64,000 nt of DNA from Acidobacteriota bacterium (lineage in GTDB: Bacteria; Acidobacteriota; Vicinamibacteria; Vicinamibacterales; 2-12-FULL-66-21), in assembly GCA_003222675.1 (NCBI GenBank), contig QHWT01000040.1, positions 241,485 to 305,484 of the forward strand, written 5' to 3'. The translations under genes and the position numbers were made by a program. Positions 42,317-50,397 of the stretch are shown piece by piece (within the stretch, counting starts at the first letter, position 1; the number at the start of each line of letters is the position of its first letter). The notes beneath the pieces were generated by a model. That model saw nothing but the letters and a program-made list of their open reading frames with translations. It had not been told where the DNA came from and did not search any database.

Positions 42317-43370
42317 CAAGGTATTCGTCGAGCGCGGACCGTTTGATGCGCCACGACGTTCCAATCTTCTTGCCGGCGAGCTCGCCTGACTCGAGAATCG
42401 ACATCACGTCAGCTTCGGCGACGCCGAGCGCCTTCGCGACGTCAGCCGGCGCGAGCAGTTCTGGCAGCACCGCCGTGCCTGTGGCGCCCTTCATCGCGGT
42501 CGCCGTCGCGCCGGGCACGCCCCCCTGCTGCTGGATAATCTGCTGCGCGATCGACAGGCCAACAGCCATCTCCGTGGCCATGCCTCCCGCGCCGCCACCC
42601 TTCTCCATGCCTTGCGCCATCTGGAACTTCACGTAGTCGTTCAGATTGCCGACCGCCGCCATGCTGGATCGTTTATCGATCGCCTGCTCGACTTCCGGGG
42701 GAACCGATACGTTCTCGAGGATGAAGCTCGGCATCTCGAGTCCGTACTTCGCGGCGATCACCGGGTTGATGAGCGGCAGCAGCGCCTCCCCCAGCTCCGT
42801 GTAGCGGCTCGCCACGTCGAACACGGGAATCTTCGCGGTCGCGAGCGCATCAGCGAAGATGCTCACGATCCGCGACCGCATCGTGTCGGCGAACTCGTCG
42901 ACCCGGAAGTTCTGATCGGAGCCGGCGACTTCCTTGAGAAACAGCTTGGGGTTGACGATGTGGAAGTCGTAGGTGCCGAAGGCACGCACCCGCACGATCC
43001 CGAGGTCCTCGTCGCGCATCATGATGGGATTGGCGGTCCCCCACTTGTTCCCCGTGAACAGGCGAGTGTTGAGGTAGTAGACGTCAGCCTTGAACGGTGA
43101 GTTGAACCCGTACTTCCACGACTTCAGCTTTGTGAGGACGGGGATGTTGTCCGTCGTCAGCGTGTGCCTGCCCGGCGCGAACGTGTCACCGAACTCGCCG
43201 AGATAGACGAACTGCACCTGCTGCGACTCGCGTACGATCAGCTGCGCGCCGTTCTTAATCGCCTTGTCGTCGTCGGGAAAACGGAACGACAACGTATCGC
43301 GCGAATCATCGGTCCATTCGATGACGTCGATCAGCTCGCCCTTGATGAAATCCATCAGGCCCATGGCCAA
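42309..43370 (-). CDS. SPFH-domain protein (YdjI / virion-core-like) with C-terminal excisionase-type HTH
   Basis: A 353-aa protein. Residues about 20-240 match the SPFH-like YdjI family (IKNGAQLIVRESQQVQFVYLGEFGDTFAPG; GIVRVRAFGTYDFHIVNPKLF; YGLEMPSFILENVSVPPEVE). An Ala/Gly/Gln-rich linker (about 255-300) leads to a MerR/excisionase-type helix-turn-helix (PADVAKALGVAEADVMSILESGELAGKKIG, then SWRIKRSALDEYLAK). SPFH proteins scaffold membrane microdomains. An HTH at the C-terminus could bind DNA or serve as a protein-interaction module, as HTH_17 folds sometimes do. It is upstream of the YdjG-like gene and divergent from the zf-TFIIB gene. Confidence 0.85.
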   Translation of the reverse strand: MAMGLMDFIKGELIDVIEWTDDSRDTLSFRFPDDDKAIKNGAQLIVRESQQVQFVYLGEFGDTFAPGRHTLTTDNIPVLTKLKSWKYGFNSPFKADVYYLNTRLFTGNKWGTANPIMMRDEDLGIVRVRAFGTYDFHIVNPKLFLKEVAGSDQNFRVDEFADTMRSRIVSIFADALATAKIPVFDVASRYTELGEALLPLINPVIAAKYGLEMPSFILENVSVPPEVEQAIDKRSSMAAVGNLNDYVKFQMAQGMEKGGGAGGMATEMAVGLSIAQQIIQQQGGVPGATATAMKGATGTAVLPELLAPADVAKALGVAEADVMSILESGELAGKKIGTSWRIKRSALDEYLAK

Positions 43371-43404
43371 GCTCCAGTAAAGAAGGAAGCAGGAAGACCG
43401 GAAC

Positions 43405-43423
43405 GTCGGCTATTCTAGCCGAC
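43405..43423. promoter_or_regulatory. Palindromic candidate operator over a -10 box between divergent genes
   Basis: GTCGGCTA-TTC-TAGCCGAC is a perfect 8-bp inverted repeat in the 55-bp spacer between the SPFH gene and the zf-TFIIB gene. The plus-strand -10 candidate TATTCT (43411-43416) sits at its centre, 9 nt before the ATG at 43426. The placement suits an autoregulatory operator. Confidence 0.5.
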
Positions 43424-43425
43424 GA

Positions 43426-44136
43426 ATGACCCAGGACGCAGGCGCTCTTCACTGTCCGAACTGCGGGGGGCCGGCGGCGGCAGGCGACGCGACGTGTAAG
43501 TACTGTCACGCGCAGCTGGCGACCGTGAGCTGCCCGAAATGCTTCGCGGTGATGTTCGCCGGGTCGATTTACTGTCCTCATTGCGGCGCCAGACGCGCTC
43601 GCACGACCAAAGGGACGGCCGTCGCCAAATGTCCGGGGTGCCAGGGCGCGATGCAGGAGGTCGAGATCGGCAGCACCGCGATCCTGGAGTGCGGGAAATG
43701 CGGCGGGATGTGGATCGATGCGGACACGTTCGAACACGTCTGCGCGGATCGCGAAGCGCAGGCCGCGGTGCTGCACCAGTGGCCGGTGGCGGCGCCCGCG
43801 CGCGCGGCCGTCATCCATTACCGTCCGTGCCTGGCGTGCGGAAAGATGATGAATCGTCTGAATTTCGGCCGGCTCTCAGGCACCATCGTCGACGTGTGCA
43901 AGGGGCACGGAACGTTCCTCGACGCGGGGGAACTGCATCAGATCGTCAGCTTCATCCAGGGTGGCGGCCTCGATCGCGCGCGCCAGCGTCAGATCGAGGA
44001 GCTGAAGGACCAGGAGCAGCGCCTTCGCGCCGCGCAGCAGGGGCAGGGAATACGCGACGTCGCCCTCGGCAATGAGATGCCGCAATGGAACAGCCTCGAT
44101 CTGCTGGAATTGCTGAAGAGTCTCAGACGATCGTAG
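43426..44136 (+). CDS. Zinc-ribbon protein with zf-TFIIB domain
   Basis: A 236-aa protein. A double zinc ribbon occupies the first 60 residues (CPNCGG, CKYCHA, CPKC, CPHCGARR). It is followed by a zf-TFIIB unit (CPGCQGAMQEVEIGSTAILE, then CGKCGGMWIDADTFEHVC) and a second, similar half (CLACGKMMNRLNFG, VDVCKGHGTFLDAGEL). The C-terminus is a glutamine-rich coiled coil (RARQRQIEELKDQEQRLRAAQQ). Such proteins are thought to bind nucleic acid or other proteins through zinc knuckles; the exact role is unknown. Its divergent position next to the YdjI/YdjG-like pair suggests a shared pathway. Confidence 0.82.
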   Translation: MTQDAGALHCPNCGGPAAAGDATCKYCHAQLATVSCPKCFAVMFAGSIYCPHCGARRARTTKGTAVAKCPGCQGAMQEVEIGSTAILECGKCGGMWIDADTFEHVCADREAQAAVLHQWPVAAPARAAVIHYRPCLACGKMMNRLNFGRLSGTIVDVCKGHGTFLDAGELHQIVSFIQGGGLDRARQRQIEELKDQEQRLRAAQQGQGIRDVALGNEMPQWNSLDLLELLKSLRRS

Positions 44137-44147
44137 AGAATGGCAAC

Positions 44148-44216
44148 GCCGGGTCTGAAGACCCGGCCTACAGCGAAATGCAGCTACGTTCTGTAGGGCG
44201 GGTCTTTAGACCCGCC
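44148..44216 (+). repeat. REP-like element, CTGTAGG family, copy 3 (inverted pair)
   Basis: Hairpin 1, GCCGGGTC-TGAA-GACCCGGC (44148-44167), ends in CTACAG. Hairpin 2, GGCGGGTC-TTTA-GACCCGCC (44197-44216), is preceded by CTGTAGG. The two copies point outward from one another. It separates the convergent zf-TFIIB and msrB genes and may terminate both transcripts. Confidence 0.85.
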
Positions 44217-44223
44217 TGGAGGA

Positions 44224-44622
44224 TCACCCTTTCGGCACAAAATTCAATGCCACCCCATTGATGCAGTACCGTTGGCCCGTGGGCGGCGGACCATCCGGGA
44301 ATACGTGACCGAGATGACCGCCGCACTGCGCGCAGTGAACTTCCGTGCGCGTCATACCATGGCTGCGGTCCGTCGTGGTGCCGATGGACCCGGCTTTCGG
44401 CGCAAAGAAGCTTGGCCAGCCGGTGCCCGAATTGAACTTCGTGTCGTTGGTGAAGAGCTCCTGGCCGCAGCCGGCGCAATAGAACGTCCCGGCACGCTTC
44501 TCGGTGTTCAGCGCGCAGCTTCCGGCGCGCTCGGTCGCGTGCTGCCGCAAGACCTGGTATTGCTCCGGCGTCAGCAGCTTGCGCCACTCGTCGTCGGTTT
44601 TCTGCGCTGGGAAATCAGGCAT
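44224..44622 (-). CDS. msrB: Peptide-methionine (R)-S-oxide reductase
   Basis: A 132-aa protein. Zinc ligands C49, C52, C97 and C100 (YCAGCG; HCAQCGGHLGHVF) and the catalytic Cys120 in QRYCING identify MsrB. FNSGTGWPSFF and DRSHGMTRTEV are further signatures. It reduces methionine-R-sulfoxide in proteins using thioredoxin and complements msrA. The start ATG 44622 is followed directly by the family-typical DDEWRKLLTPEQYQVLRQHA. A word repeat precedes it. Confidence 0.96.
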   Translation of the reverse strand: MPDFPAQKTDDEWRKLLTPEQYQVLRQHATERAGSCALNTEKRAGTFYCAGCGQELFTNDTKFNSGTGWPSFFAPKAGSIGTTTDRSHGMTRTEVHCAQCGGHLGHVFPDGPPPTGQRYCINGVALNFVPKG

Positions 44623-44628
44623 GGAATC

Positions 44629-44756
44629 TGGTGATTTGGTGATTGATGATTTGGTGATTTCGCATCGAGCCGCCTACGGCCACGCTTCAAGAGCACGCGC
44701 GGCAGCGCGTGCAAAGCCAAATCACTAAATCACCAAATCACTAAATCACCAAATCC
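44629..44756 (+). repeat. Fold-back repeat GGTGATTT ... AAATCACC, copy 2
   Basis: The left arm has TGGTGATT, TGGTGATT, GATGATT and TGGTGATTT. The centre has a perfect hairpin GCACGCGC-GGCA-GCGCGTGC (44693-44712). The right arm has five copies of AAATCAC(C/T). The TGA stop of the AsmA-like gene (44748-44746) lies inside the right arm. The word is the same as at 42203-42316, although the hairpins differ. Confidence 0.88.
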
Positions 44757-46275
44757 TGCGGGCGTCCAGCCCGAACTCCGGCTTCGCGCGGGTGCCGTGG
44801 ATCTTGATCGGAACGACGGCGCCGTGACCGGGTTTCTTGAACAGCGGATCGACGGCCTTCAGCAGCACGCCTTTGACGCCGCCGCCCGCGGCCTCCGAGA
44901 TCGTCGCCTGCATCGAGAGCGTGCCGGCAAAATTGAGCTGCTCCGATCGCAGGCCGTAGTCCCCTGCCAGATCCACGTCGGCGCCTGGCACTTCGAATGT
45001 CAGCGCCTTGAACGTGACCAGCCCGTTCTCGAGCGAGAACTCGCCGCGCATGCCCGTGAGCATGCGGCCCGAGGCATCATCGGCGTCCTTGCCCTGGCTA
45101 AGGCGGCTCAGGGTGACGAGCTTCGTATGAACCGCGGGATCCGTGAACCGCCCCTCCTGGATCGCGAAACGCCCATTCAGCTGAAGACGGTCGGCGACCT
45201 TCGACGGCCCGGGTGGAATGAGCAATGACGTTTCGAGCGCGAGCGCGCCGTTCATCACAGGATTTGGTGATTTCACGGCCATGCGCAGCACATCGTCGAT
45301 CTTTCCGTTTTCCATGCGCACGTCGACCTTGATCGTGCGTCCCTTGACGCCAGGCTGACCGGTGATTGCGCCGGTTGCCGTCAGCGGGGTGTCGAGGAAC
45401 TTCGCGTCAACGCGTTTGAGATACGTATCACCGTCGGTTCCGTCGACGACGGCGTGGAATTCGGTCTGAAGCGGAACGGGACGGCCGCCGACGTCGATGC
45501 TGAAGTTGGGCGTCGAGGTCTTTCCGCGGACGTCAATTTCCGCGAGCTTCCCGGAGAACTCCCCTTCCGACGACAGCGTGCCTGCGATCCCCTTGATCGT
45601 ATTCAGATCCGCATTCTTGAACGCGTAGCGGCCCTTCAACGGCGTGTCCCCCGGCTCGGTCGCGCGCCACGGACCAAACGATCCCGAGGCGACGATTAAA
45701 CCCTTCGGCACCGGATTCGTGAGCGTCGCGTTGTACGGCATGGAGCGGTTGAAGCCGACTGATTCGAGCCGCAGATCATAGATATCGAAGCGCTTGGGCT
45801 CCTTGTCGACCCGCTTCGGTATCAGCAGCAATTCGGCGTTGTGGGCGATCACCTGATCGATGACGATGGGACCGTCGGTCGTTTCGGCGGCCGCGGCGTT
45901 TCCGGATTCGCGATCGTGTCCCGAGCGTGGAGGGATCGTGATCTTCAATCCATCGAGCGTGACGGACTTGAAGCGGCGGGGCCGTTGCAGCAGTCCCCGG
46001 ATTCCGCTCTGCACTTCGAAGTGCGCGATCTCGATCAACGGCCTCCGCTCGCGCTGGTCGCGCAAGCGGAGGCGCAGCCCGTCCCCGGTGATGCGCACTA
46101 CAGGGAAGATGTCGGCTTCGAAGCTCTGCAGCTCGACGTCGGCGTCGAGCTTGTCGCGGAGTGCCGCGAGGAGCGCCTCGCGAAGCACCGGCGTCCTGGA
46201 GCCGAACACGACAAAAAGCCACATCGCGAGCAGGACGCCGCCCGCGATCCCGATCAGCCAACGCGCGACCTTCAT
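44746..46275 (-). CDS. AsmA-family-like protein
   Basis: A 509-aa protein from ATG 46275. One N-terminal membrane anchor (WLIGIAGGVLLAMWLFVVFGS) precedes a long beta-rich periplasmic chain. ADVELQSFEADIFPVVRITGDGLRLRL, SVTLDGLKITIPP and the C-terminal block SLENGLVTFKALTFEVPGAD... LNFAGTLSMQATISEAAGGG match the AsmA / AsmA_2 repeats. AsmA-like proteins are linked to lipid transport between membranes and to outer-membrane biogenesis. The stop codon is supplied by a word repeat, so the last few residues are not ancestral. Confidence 0.85.
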   Translation of the reverse strand: MKVARWLIGIAGGVLLAMWLFVVFGSRTPVLREALLAALRDKLDADVELQSFEADIFPVVRITGDGLRLRLRDQRERRPLIEIAHFEVQSGIRGLLQRPRRFKSVTLDGLKITIPPRSGHDRESGNAAAAETTDGPIVIDQVIAHNAELLLIPKRVDKEPKRFDIYDLRLESVGFNRSMPYNATLTNPVPKGLIVASGSFGPWRATEPGDTPLKGRYAFKNADLNTIKGIAGTLSSEGEFSGKLAEIDVRGKTSTPNFSIDVGGRPVPLQTEFHAVVDGTDGDTYLKRVDAKFLDTPLTATGAITGQPGVKGRTIKVDVRMENGKIDDVLRMAVKSPNPVMNGALALETSLLIPPGPSKVADRLQLNGRFAIQEGRFTDPAVHTKLVTLSRLSQGKDADDASGRMLTGMRGEFSLENGLVTFKALTFEVPGADVDLAGDYGLRSEQLNFAGTLSMQATISEAAGGGVKGVLLKAVDPLFKKPGHGAVVPIKIHGTRAKPEFGLDARRIW

Positions 46276-46345
46276 CACTCCGTTACGCTTTTGCAACCCG
46301 CGTGCTCATACCCCCGCTGAGCCCCGCTGATCTAGGATACGCGGC

Positions 46346-47992
46346 ATGCTGAACCATTCCTGGCGCCTCCGCCTCGTCACTGGCGTCCTGGCGGGGCTCG
46401 TCACCGCGCCCGCCGCCGTCGTTCTGGGGTCAGACCCCGGACGGTCGTTTACACACAGGTCAGCGCAGGGGTCAGACCCCGGACGTTCGATTACACACCG
46501 GGCGCCGGCTGACATTGATGAGTGGATCCTCCGTGCGATGAAGACATTCGGGGTGCCGGGCCTCGCGCTGACGATCGTCGAGGACGGCCAGGTCCTCCTC
46601 GCGAAGGGCTACGGCGTCCGGAAGCTCGGCGATGGGGCGCCGGTGGACGCGCGCACGTTGTTCGGCATCGCGTCGAATACCAAAGCCTTCACAGCGACCG
46701 CGCTGGGCATGCTGGTGGAGGAAGGCAAGATTCGATGGGACGGGCGCGTGATCGATTATCTGCCGTGGTTTCAGATGTACGACCCCTACGTCACGCGCGA
46801 GATGACGGTGCGGGACCTGCTCGTGCATCGCAGCGGTCTCGGCCTGGGCGCAGGCGATCTGCTCTGGTGGCCGGCGTCGACCTACGATCGACACGAGATC
46901 GCGCGGCGGCTCCGCTACATTCCACTCGCCACCAGCTTTCGCAGCGCGTATGCCTACGACAACGTGCTGTACCTCGTGGCCGGCGAGGTCATCGAAGCCG
47001 TGAGCGGCCAATCATGGGAGGACTTCGTCTCGTCGCGCATCCTGGCAAAAGTGGGGATGCGATCGAGCAACGTTCGCCATTCAGCGGCCAGGCAGGGAGG
47101 AAATATCGCCACGCCACACGCGTCCGTCGATGGCCGACTGCGGCCGATTGCCCCCTTCGACAGCGACAACACGAACCCTGCCGGTGGAATCAACTCCTGC
47201 GCCGAGGACATGGCTCGATGGCTCATCGTCCAGCTCGCGGAAGGACAGCTGCCCGGCGGGTCACGACTGTTCTCGCCCGCCACGTCGCGACAACTCATGA
47301 CGATCGTGACGCCGATTCCTCTTGCTGAAGGTCCGGCAGAACTCAGGGACGTGCGCCCCAATTTCAATGGCTACGGCCTCGGTTTCGGTCTGCGCGACTA
47401 CCGCGGCAAGAAACTCGTGAGTCACACGGGCGGGCTGCCTGGTTACGTATCGAAGGTCGCGATGCTGCCGGAACTGAAGCTCGGGGTCTCGGTGCTGACG
47501 AACCAGGAATCGGGTGCGGTGTACGACTCGATCGTCAACCACGTATTCGATTCGTACCTGCAGGCGCCGCAGACGGATTGGATCGCGGCCTACGAGGCAA
47601 TCGCACGCCGTGCCGGACAGTCGAGCGAGAACGTCGAGAAGCAGACAGCCACCGCGCGTGACCCGGCGTCGAAGCCTTCATTGCCGCTGTCGAAGTACGC
47701 GGGGACGTATCGCGACGCATGGTATGGCGACGTGACCATTTCGTCAGCCGGCAACGGACTCGCGATCCAGTTCGAGAAGACGCCATCGCTCGGCGGCACG
47801 CTCGAGCACTGGCAGCACGACACGTTTGTCGCGCGGTGGAAAGATCGCGAGTTGCGCGCCGATGCGTTCGTCGCGTTTTCGCTGAACCCCGACGGCACGA
47901 TCGACCGTGTCCTGATGCGCGCGGTCTCGCCCGAGACCGACTTCAGCTTTGATTTCCAGGATCTGATGCTGAAGCCCCTGAAGAATCAGTAG
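46346..47992 (+). CDS. Serine hydrolase, beta-lactamase class C-like, with C-terminal DUF3471-type domain
   Basis: A 548-aa exported protein. After a signal peptide (about 1-27), residues 28-52 are two copies of GSDPGRS(F/I)THR that come from an inserted palindromic repeat. The catalytic domain has S110-x-x-K113 (IASNTKAFTATALGML), a YxN-type AYDNV and HTGGLPGY near residue 356. Family members act as peptidases, esterases or transacylases. The C-terminal 90 residues (LPLSKYAGTYRDAWYGDVTI) form the small lipocalin-like DUF3471 fold. A -10 box TAGGAT (46333-46338) lies 7 nt before the ATG. Confidence 0.9.
   Translation: MLNHSWRLRLVTGVLAGLVTAPAAVVLGSDPGRSFTHRSAQGSDPGRSITHRAPADIDEWILRAMKTFGVPGLALTIVEDGQVLLAKGYGVRKLGDGAPVDARTLFGIASNTKAFTATALGMLVEEGKIRWDGRVIDYLPWFQMYDPYVTREMTVRDLLVHRSGLGLGAGDLLWWPASTYDRHEIARRLRYIPLATSFRSAYAYDNVLYLVAGEVIEAVSGQSWEDFVSSRILAKVGMRSSNVRHSAARQGGNIATPHASVDGRLRPIAPFDSDNTNPAGGINSCAEDMARWLIVQLAEGQLPGGSRLFSPATSRQLMTIVTPIPLAEGPAELRDVRPNFNGYGLGFGLRDYRGKKLVSHTGGLPGYVSKVAMLPELKLGVSVLTNQESGAVYDSIVNHVFDSYLQAPQTDWIAAYEAIARRAGQSSENVEKQTATARDPASKPSLPLSKYAGTYRDAWYGDVTISSAGNGLAIQFEKTPSLGGTLEHWQHDTFVARWKDRELRADAFVAFSLNPDGTIDRVLMRAVSPETDFSFDFQDLMLKPLKNQ
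46426..46498 (+). repeat. Palindromic GGGGTCAGACCCC repeat, two in-frame copies inside a coding sequence
   Basis: Two units beginning GGGGTCAGACCCCGGACG are spaced exactly 42 nt apart (46426 and 46468), each followed by a T-rich TTTACACA or ATTACACA. Because 42 is divisible by three, the serine-hydrolase frame is kept. The encoded peptide lies between the signal peptide and the catalytic domain, where extra residues are tolerated. Confidence 0.85.
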
Positions 47993-47995
47993 GGT

Positions 47996-49468
47996 CTACG
48001 ACACTCTGACTTCAATGGTCCGCCAGCGTTCCTGGTGGAAGCGCGCGGCCGACAACGCGCCGCGTGTGAAATGGCCAAGCACGATCGCCAGCCAGATCCA
48101 GTGCGCCTGGAGCTGTCCCGTCGCCTGCAGATAGGTGCAGATCCCGAGCGGCACGCCGATCTGCGCCACCAGCGTGATGACGAGCGGACTGCGCGTATCT
48201 CCCGTGCCTTGCAGCCCGCCTGTGTAGGTCAGGGCAAGGGTGATGAACAGGCCCGAGACGCTCAGGTACCGCAGTAACTGACGGCCGAGCATCAGCACCG
48301 TCGCATCGTGCAGACCGAAGAACTTCAGCAACTGGTCCGATGCGACGAGAAAGATGATGCCGATGCTGCCGGCAATCATCAATCCGTACGCCGCGGCGGT
48401 CTGTACGGCCTTGACGCTGCGATCCGGACGCTGTGCGCCGAGGTTCTGTCCCGCGATGGCGGCCGCTGCGCCCATCAGCCCTACGGACGTCCACGTGATG
48501 AACGAGAACAGCTCGGTGTAGCAGACCGCATATGCAGCTTGTGCTTCGGCGCTGAATTCGAGCGACCCGATGAATCGCAGCAGCAGCACGCCGGCGACGT
48601 TCATCGCAACGCCCTGCACGCCCGCTGGCAATCCGAAGCGGAAGAGCGATCGGATGATCGCCCAGTCCGGCCTCTTCGGCATCGATCGCGAGAAATGCAC
48701 CGCGACGCGCCCGGTCATCATCATCCAGATGCCGGCCACGGACGCCAGCGTCGCGGCGATCGACGTGCCGAGCGCCGCCCCTTGCGCGCCAAACCCCGGA
48801 ATCGGCCCGGCGCCGCGGATGAGAACCATGTTCAGCGCGATGTTCAGGCCAACGATCCACAGCCCGATCCGCAGCGGCGTGCGCGAGTCGCCCGCGGATC
48901 TGAGCGCCCCGGCGAGCATGAAGTAGAGCAGCTGCCCGATGCTGCACACGAACATCGTCCGCAAGTACGGGAGCGCCGCCGCACGCACTTCCGGCGACGC
49001 GTGAACCAGCTGCAGGAGTCTGGGCGAGAGCACGTAGCCGAGTGGTGCGAGCACGAAGAGCGCGAGGACGACCGCGGTCAGAAAAGCCTGGTACACGACA
49101 CGATCCACCTTCTCGTGATCGTTTGCTCCGGCGAAGCGCGCGACGAGCACGCCCATGCCGGTGAACAGCGAGCTGATGAAGACGACCACGACGAGGAAGA
49201 TCTGCCAGCCCACGCCGATCGCGGCGTTCCCGGTGAAACCAACGTAGTGGCCGACCATCACGTGATCGACGATGCCCTGCAGCCCGCCGATCATGTTCTG
49301 CACGACGGTCGGCCACGCGAGACGCCAGACCGCGCGGGGAATCGGCCCCTCGATTATCGATCGATCGAATTTGGAGCGAACGGGTGCCGCTTCGGCGGGC
49401 GGCGCCGCGTTTGCGGGAACTTCGGCGGCCGCTGTCGCAGACGCTGAGGCAGTCGGGTTCGGCTGAAT
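47996..49468 (-). CDS. MATE-family efflux protein (start codon unclear)
   Basis: About 490 aa. Twelve hydrophobic helices are visible in two halves. VWRLAWPTVVQNMIGGLQGIVDHVMVG is the family N-terminus, and GFGAQGAALGTSIAATLASVAG and ALTYTGGLQGTGDTRSP are typical repeats. It should export cationic compounds using a Na+ or H+ gradient. Downstream of the ypfJ stop (49482) the frame contains no ATG, GTG or TTG before the first helix. The nearest canonical in-frame start, TTG 49633, lies inside ypfJ. I place the start at ATT 49468 as a rough guess. The Ala/Pro-rich leader (SATAAAEVPANAAPPAEA) looks non-structural. Confidence 0.82.
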   Translation of the reverse strand: MQPNPTASASATAAAEVPANAAPPAEAAPVRSKFDRSIIEGPIPRAVWRLAWPTVVQNMIGGLQGIVDHVMVGHYVGFTGNAAIGVGWQIFLVVVVFISSLFTGMGVLVARFAGANDHEKVDRVVYQAFLTAVVLALFVLAPLGYVLSPRLLQLVHASPEVRAAALPYLRTMFVCSIGQLLYFMLAGALRSAGDSRTPLRIGLWIVGLNIALNMVLIRGAGPIPGFGAQGAALGTSIAATLASVAGIWMMMTGRVAVHFSRSMPKRPDWAIIRSLFRFGLPAGVQGVAMNVAGVLLLRFIGSLEFSAEAQAAYAVCYTELFSFITWTSVGLMGAAAAIAGQNLGAQRPDRSVKAVQTAAAYGLMIAGSIGIIFLVASDQLLKFFGLHDATVLMLGRQLLRYLSVSGLFITLALTYTGGLQGTGDTRSPLVITLVAQIGVPLGICTYLQATGQLQAHWIWLAIVLGHFTRGALSAARFHQERWRTIEVRVS

Positions 49469-49481
49469 ACCAGCGATTCTA

Positions 49482-50348
49482 TCAGCGTGTCGTTGAGAAC
49501 GTATCGCAGGCGCGCGGGTCGCCGCGCTCGAGGCCGCGCTTGAACCACGTGACGCGCTGCTCGGAAGACCCGTGCGTGAACCGCTCGGGCATGACGCGCC
49601 CCGTCGCCATCTTCTGCAGGCGATCGTCGCCAATGGCGGCGGCCGCGCGGAGTCCTTCGTCGACGTCGCCAGGGTCGAGCTCCACTTTGCCTTGTGCCGC
49701 GCGGCCCGATTGCGAGGCGGCATGTCCCCACACGCCTGCATAACAATCCGCCTGCAGTTCGAGTCTCACCGATAGCGCATTCGTGGAGGATGGATTGTCG
49801 CGCTGGGCCTGGCGCAGCTGCGATTCGGTCCCCGTCAGCGCCTGGATGTGATGGCCGAACTCGTGCGCCAGCACGTACGCCTGCGCGAAATCTCCGGGCG
49901 CGCCAAAGCGGCGCTGCAGCTCGTCGAAGAAGCCGAGATCCAGATACACCTTGTGATCGCCGGGACAATAGAAGGGACCAGTGGCGGACTGCGCGAAGCC
50001 GCACGCCGACTGGATCTGATCGCGGAAGAGCGTCACGCGCGTGCGTTGATAACGACCGCCAAAGACGTTTTCCCACGTGCTCTGCACGTCTTCAGCGACA
50101 GCGTTGACGAAGTCGACCATCTTCTCCTCGGTCGGGGACGCCGTCACGTGACCGGACGTGCCAACGGTCGAAGACGGGGCATTCGCCTGGCCGCCGCCGA
50201 GCAGTGAAAAGAAATCGATACCGGTGTACATGCTGAGCAGCGCCACGACGATGAATCCGCCGATACCCAAAGGGACCGCGGGAAAGCCGCCGCCCGACGT
50301 CGCACGCTCGTCGTCGATGTTGCCGCGTCCGCTTGAGCTCCAGCGCAT
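49482..50348 (-). CDS. ypfJ: Neutral zinc metallopeptidase, YpfJ family
   Basis: A 288-aa protein. A short N-terminal region is followed by one transmembrane helix (LGIGGFIVVALLSMYTGIDF) and a periplasmic domain with the zinc-binding HEFGH (162-166) and a downstream Glu in RLELQADCYAGVW. FYCPGDHKVYLDLGFFDELQ and HGSSEQRVTWFKRGLERGD are YpfJ signatures. The substrate is unknown in the family. A GGAGGAAG Shine-Dalgarno lies just before ATG 50348, with a TAATCT -10 candidate about 19 nt upstream. The 3' end leads into the MATE gene on the same strand. Confidence 0.93.
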   Translation of the reverse strand: MRWSSSGRGNIDDERATSGGGFPAVPLGIGGFIVVALLSMYTGIDFFSLLGGGQANAPSSTVGTSGHVTASPTEEKMVDFVNAVAEDVQSTWENVFGGRYQRTRVTLFRDQIQSACGFAQSATGPFYCPGDHKVYLDLGFFDELQRRFGAPGDFAQAYVLAHEFGHHIQALTGTESQLRQAQRDNPSSTNALSVRLELQADCYAGVWGHAASQSGRAAQGKVELDPGDVDEGLRAAAAIGDDRLQKMATGRVMPERFTHGSSEQRVTWFKRGLERGDPRACDTFSTTR

Positions 50349-50397
50349 GTGCTTCCTCCGCGTGCAAAGATTAGCAGGGGCCGTGCCAGCGGGTTGT

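Noticed and set aside
42309-43370. Prophage gene (the family is sometimes called virion core protein)
   Set aside because: The name is historical. The domain is SPFH-like, the neighbours are cellular genes and no phage structural or integrase gene is present.
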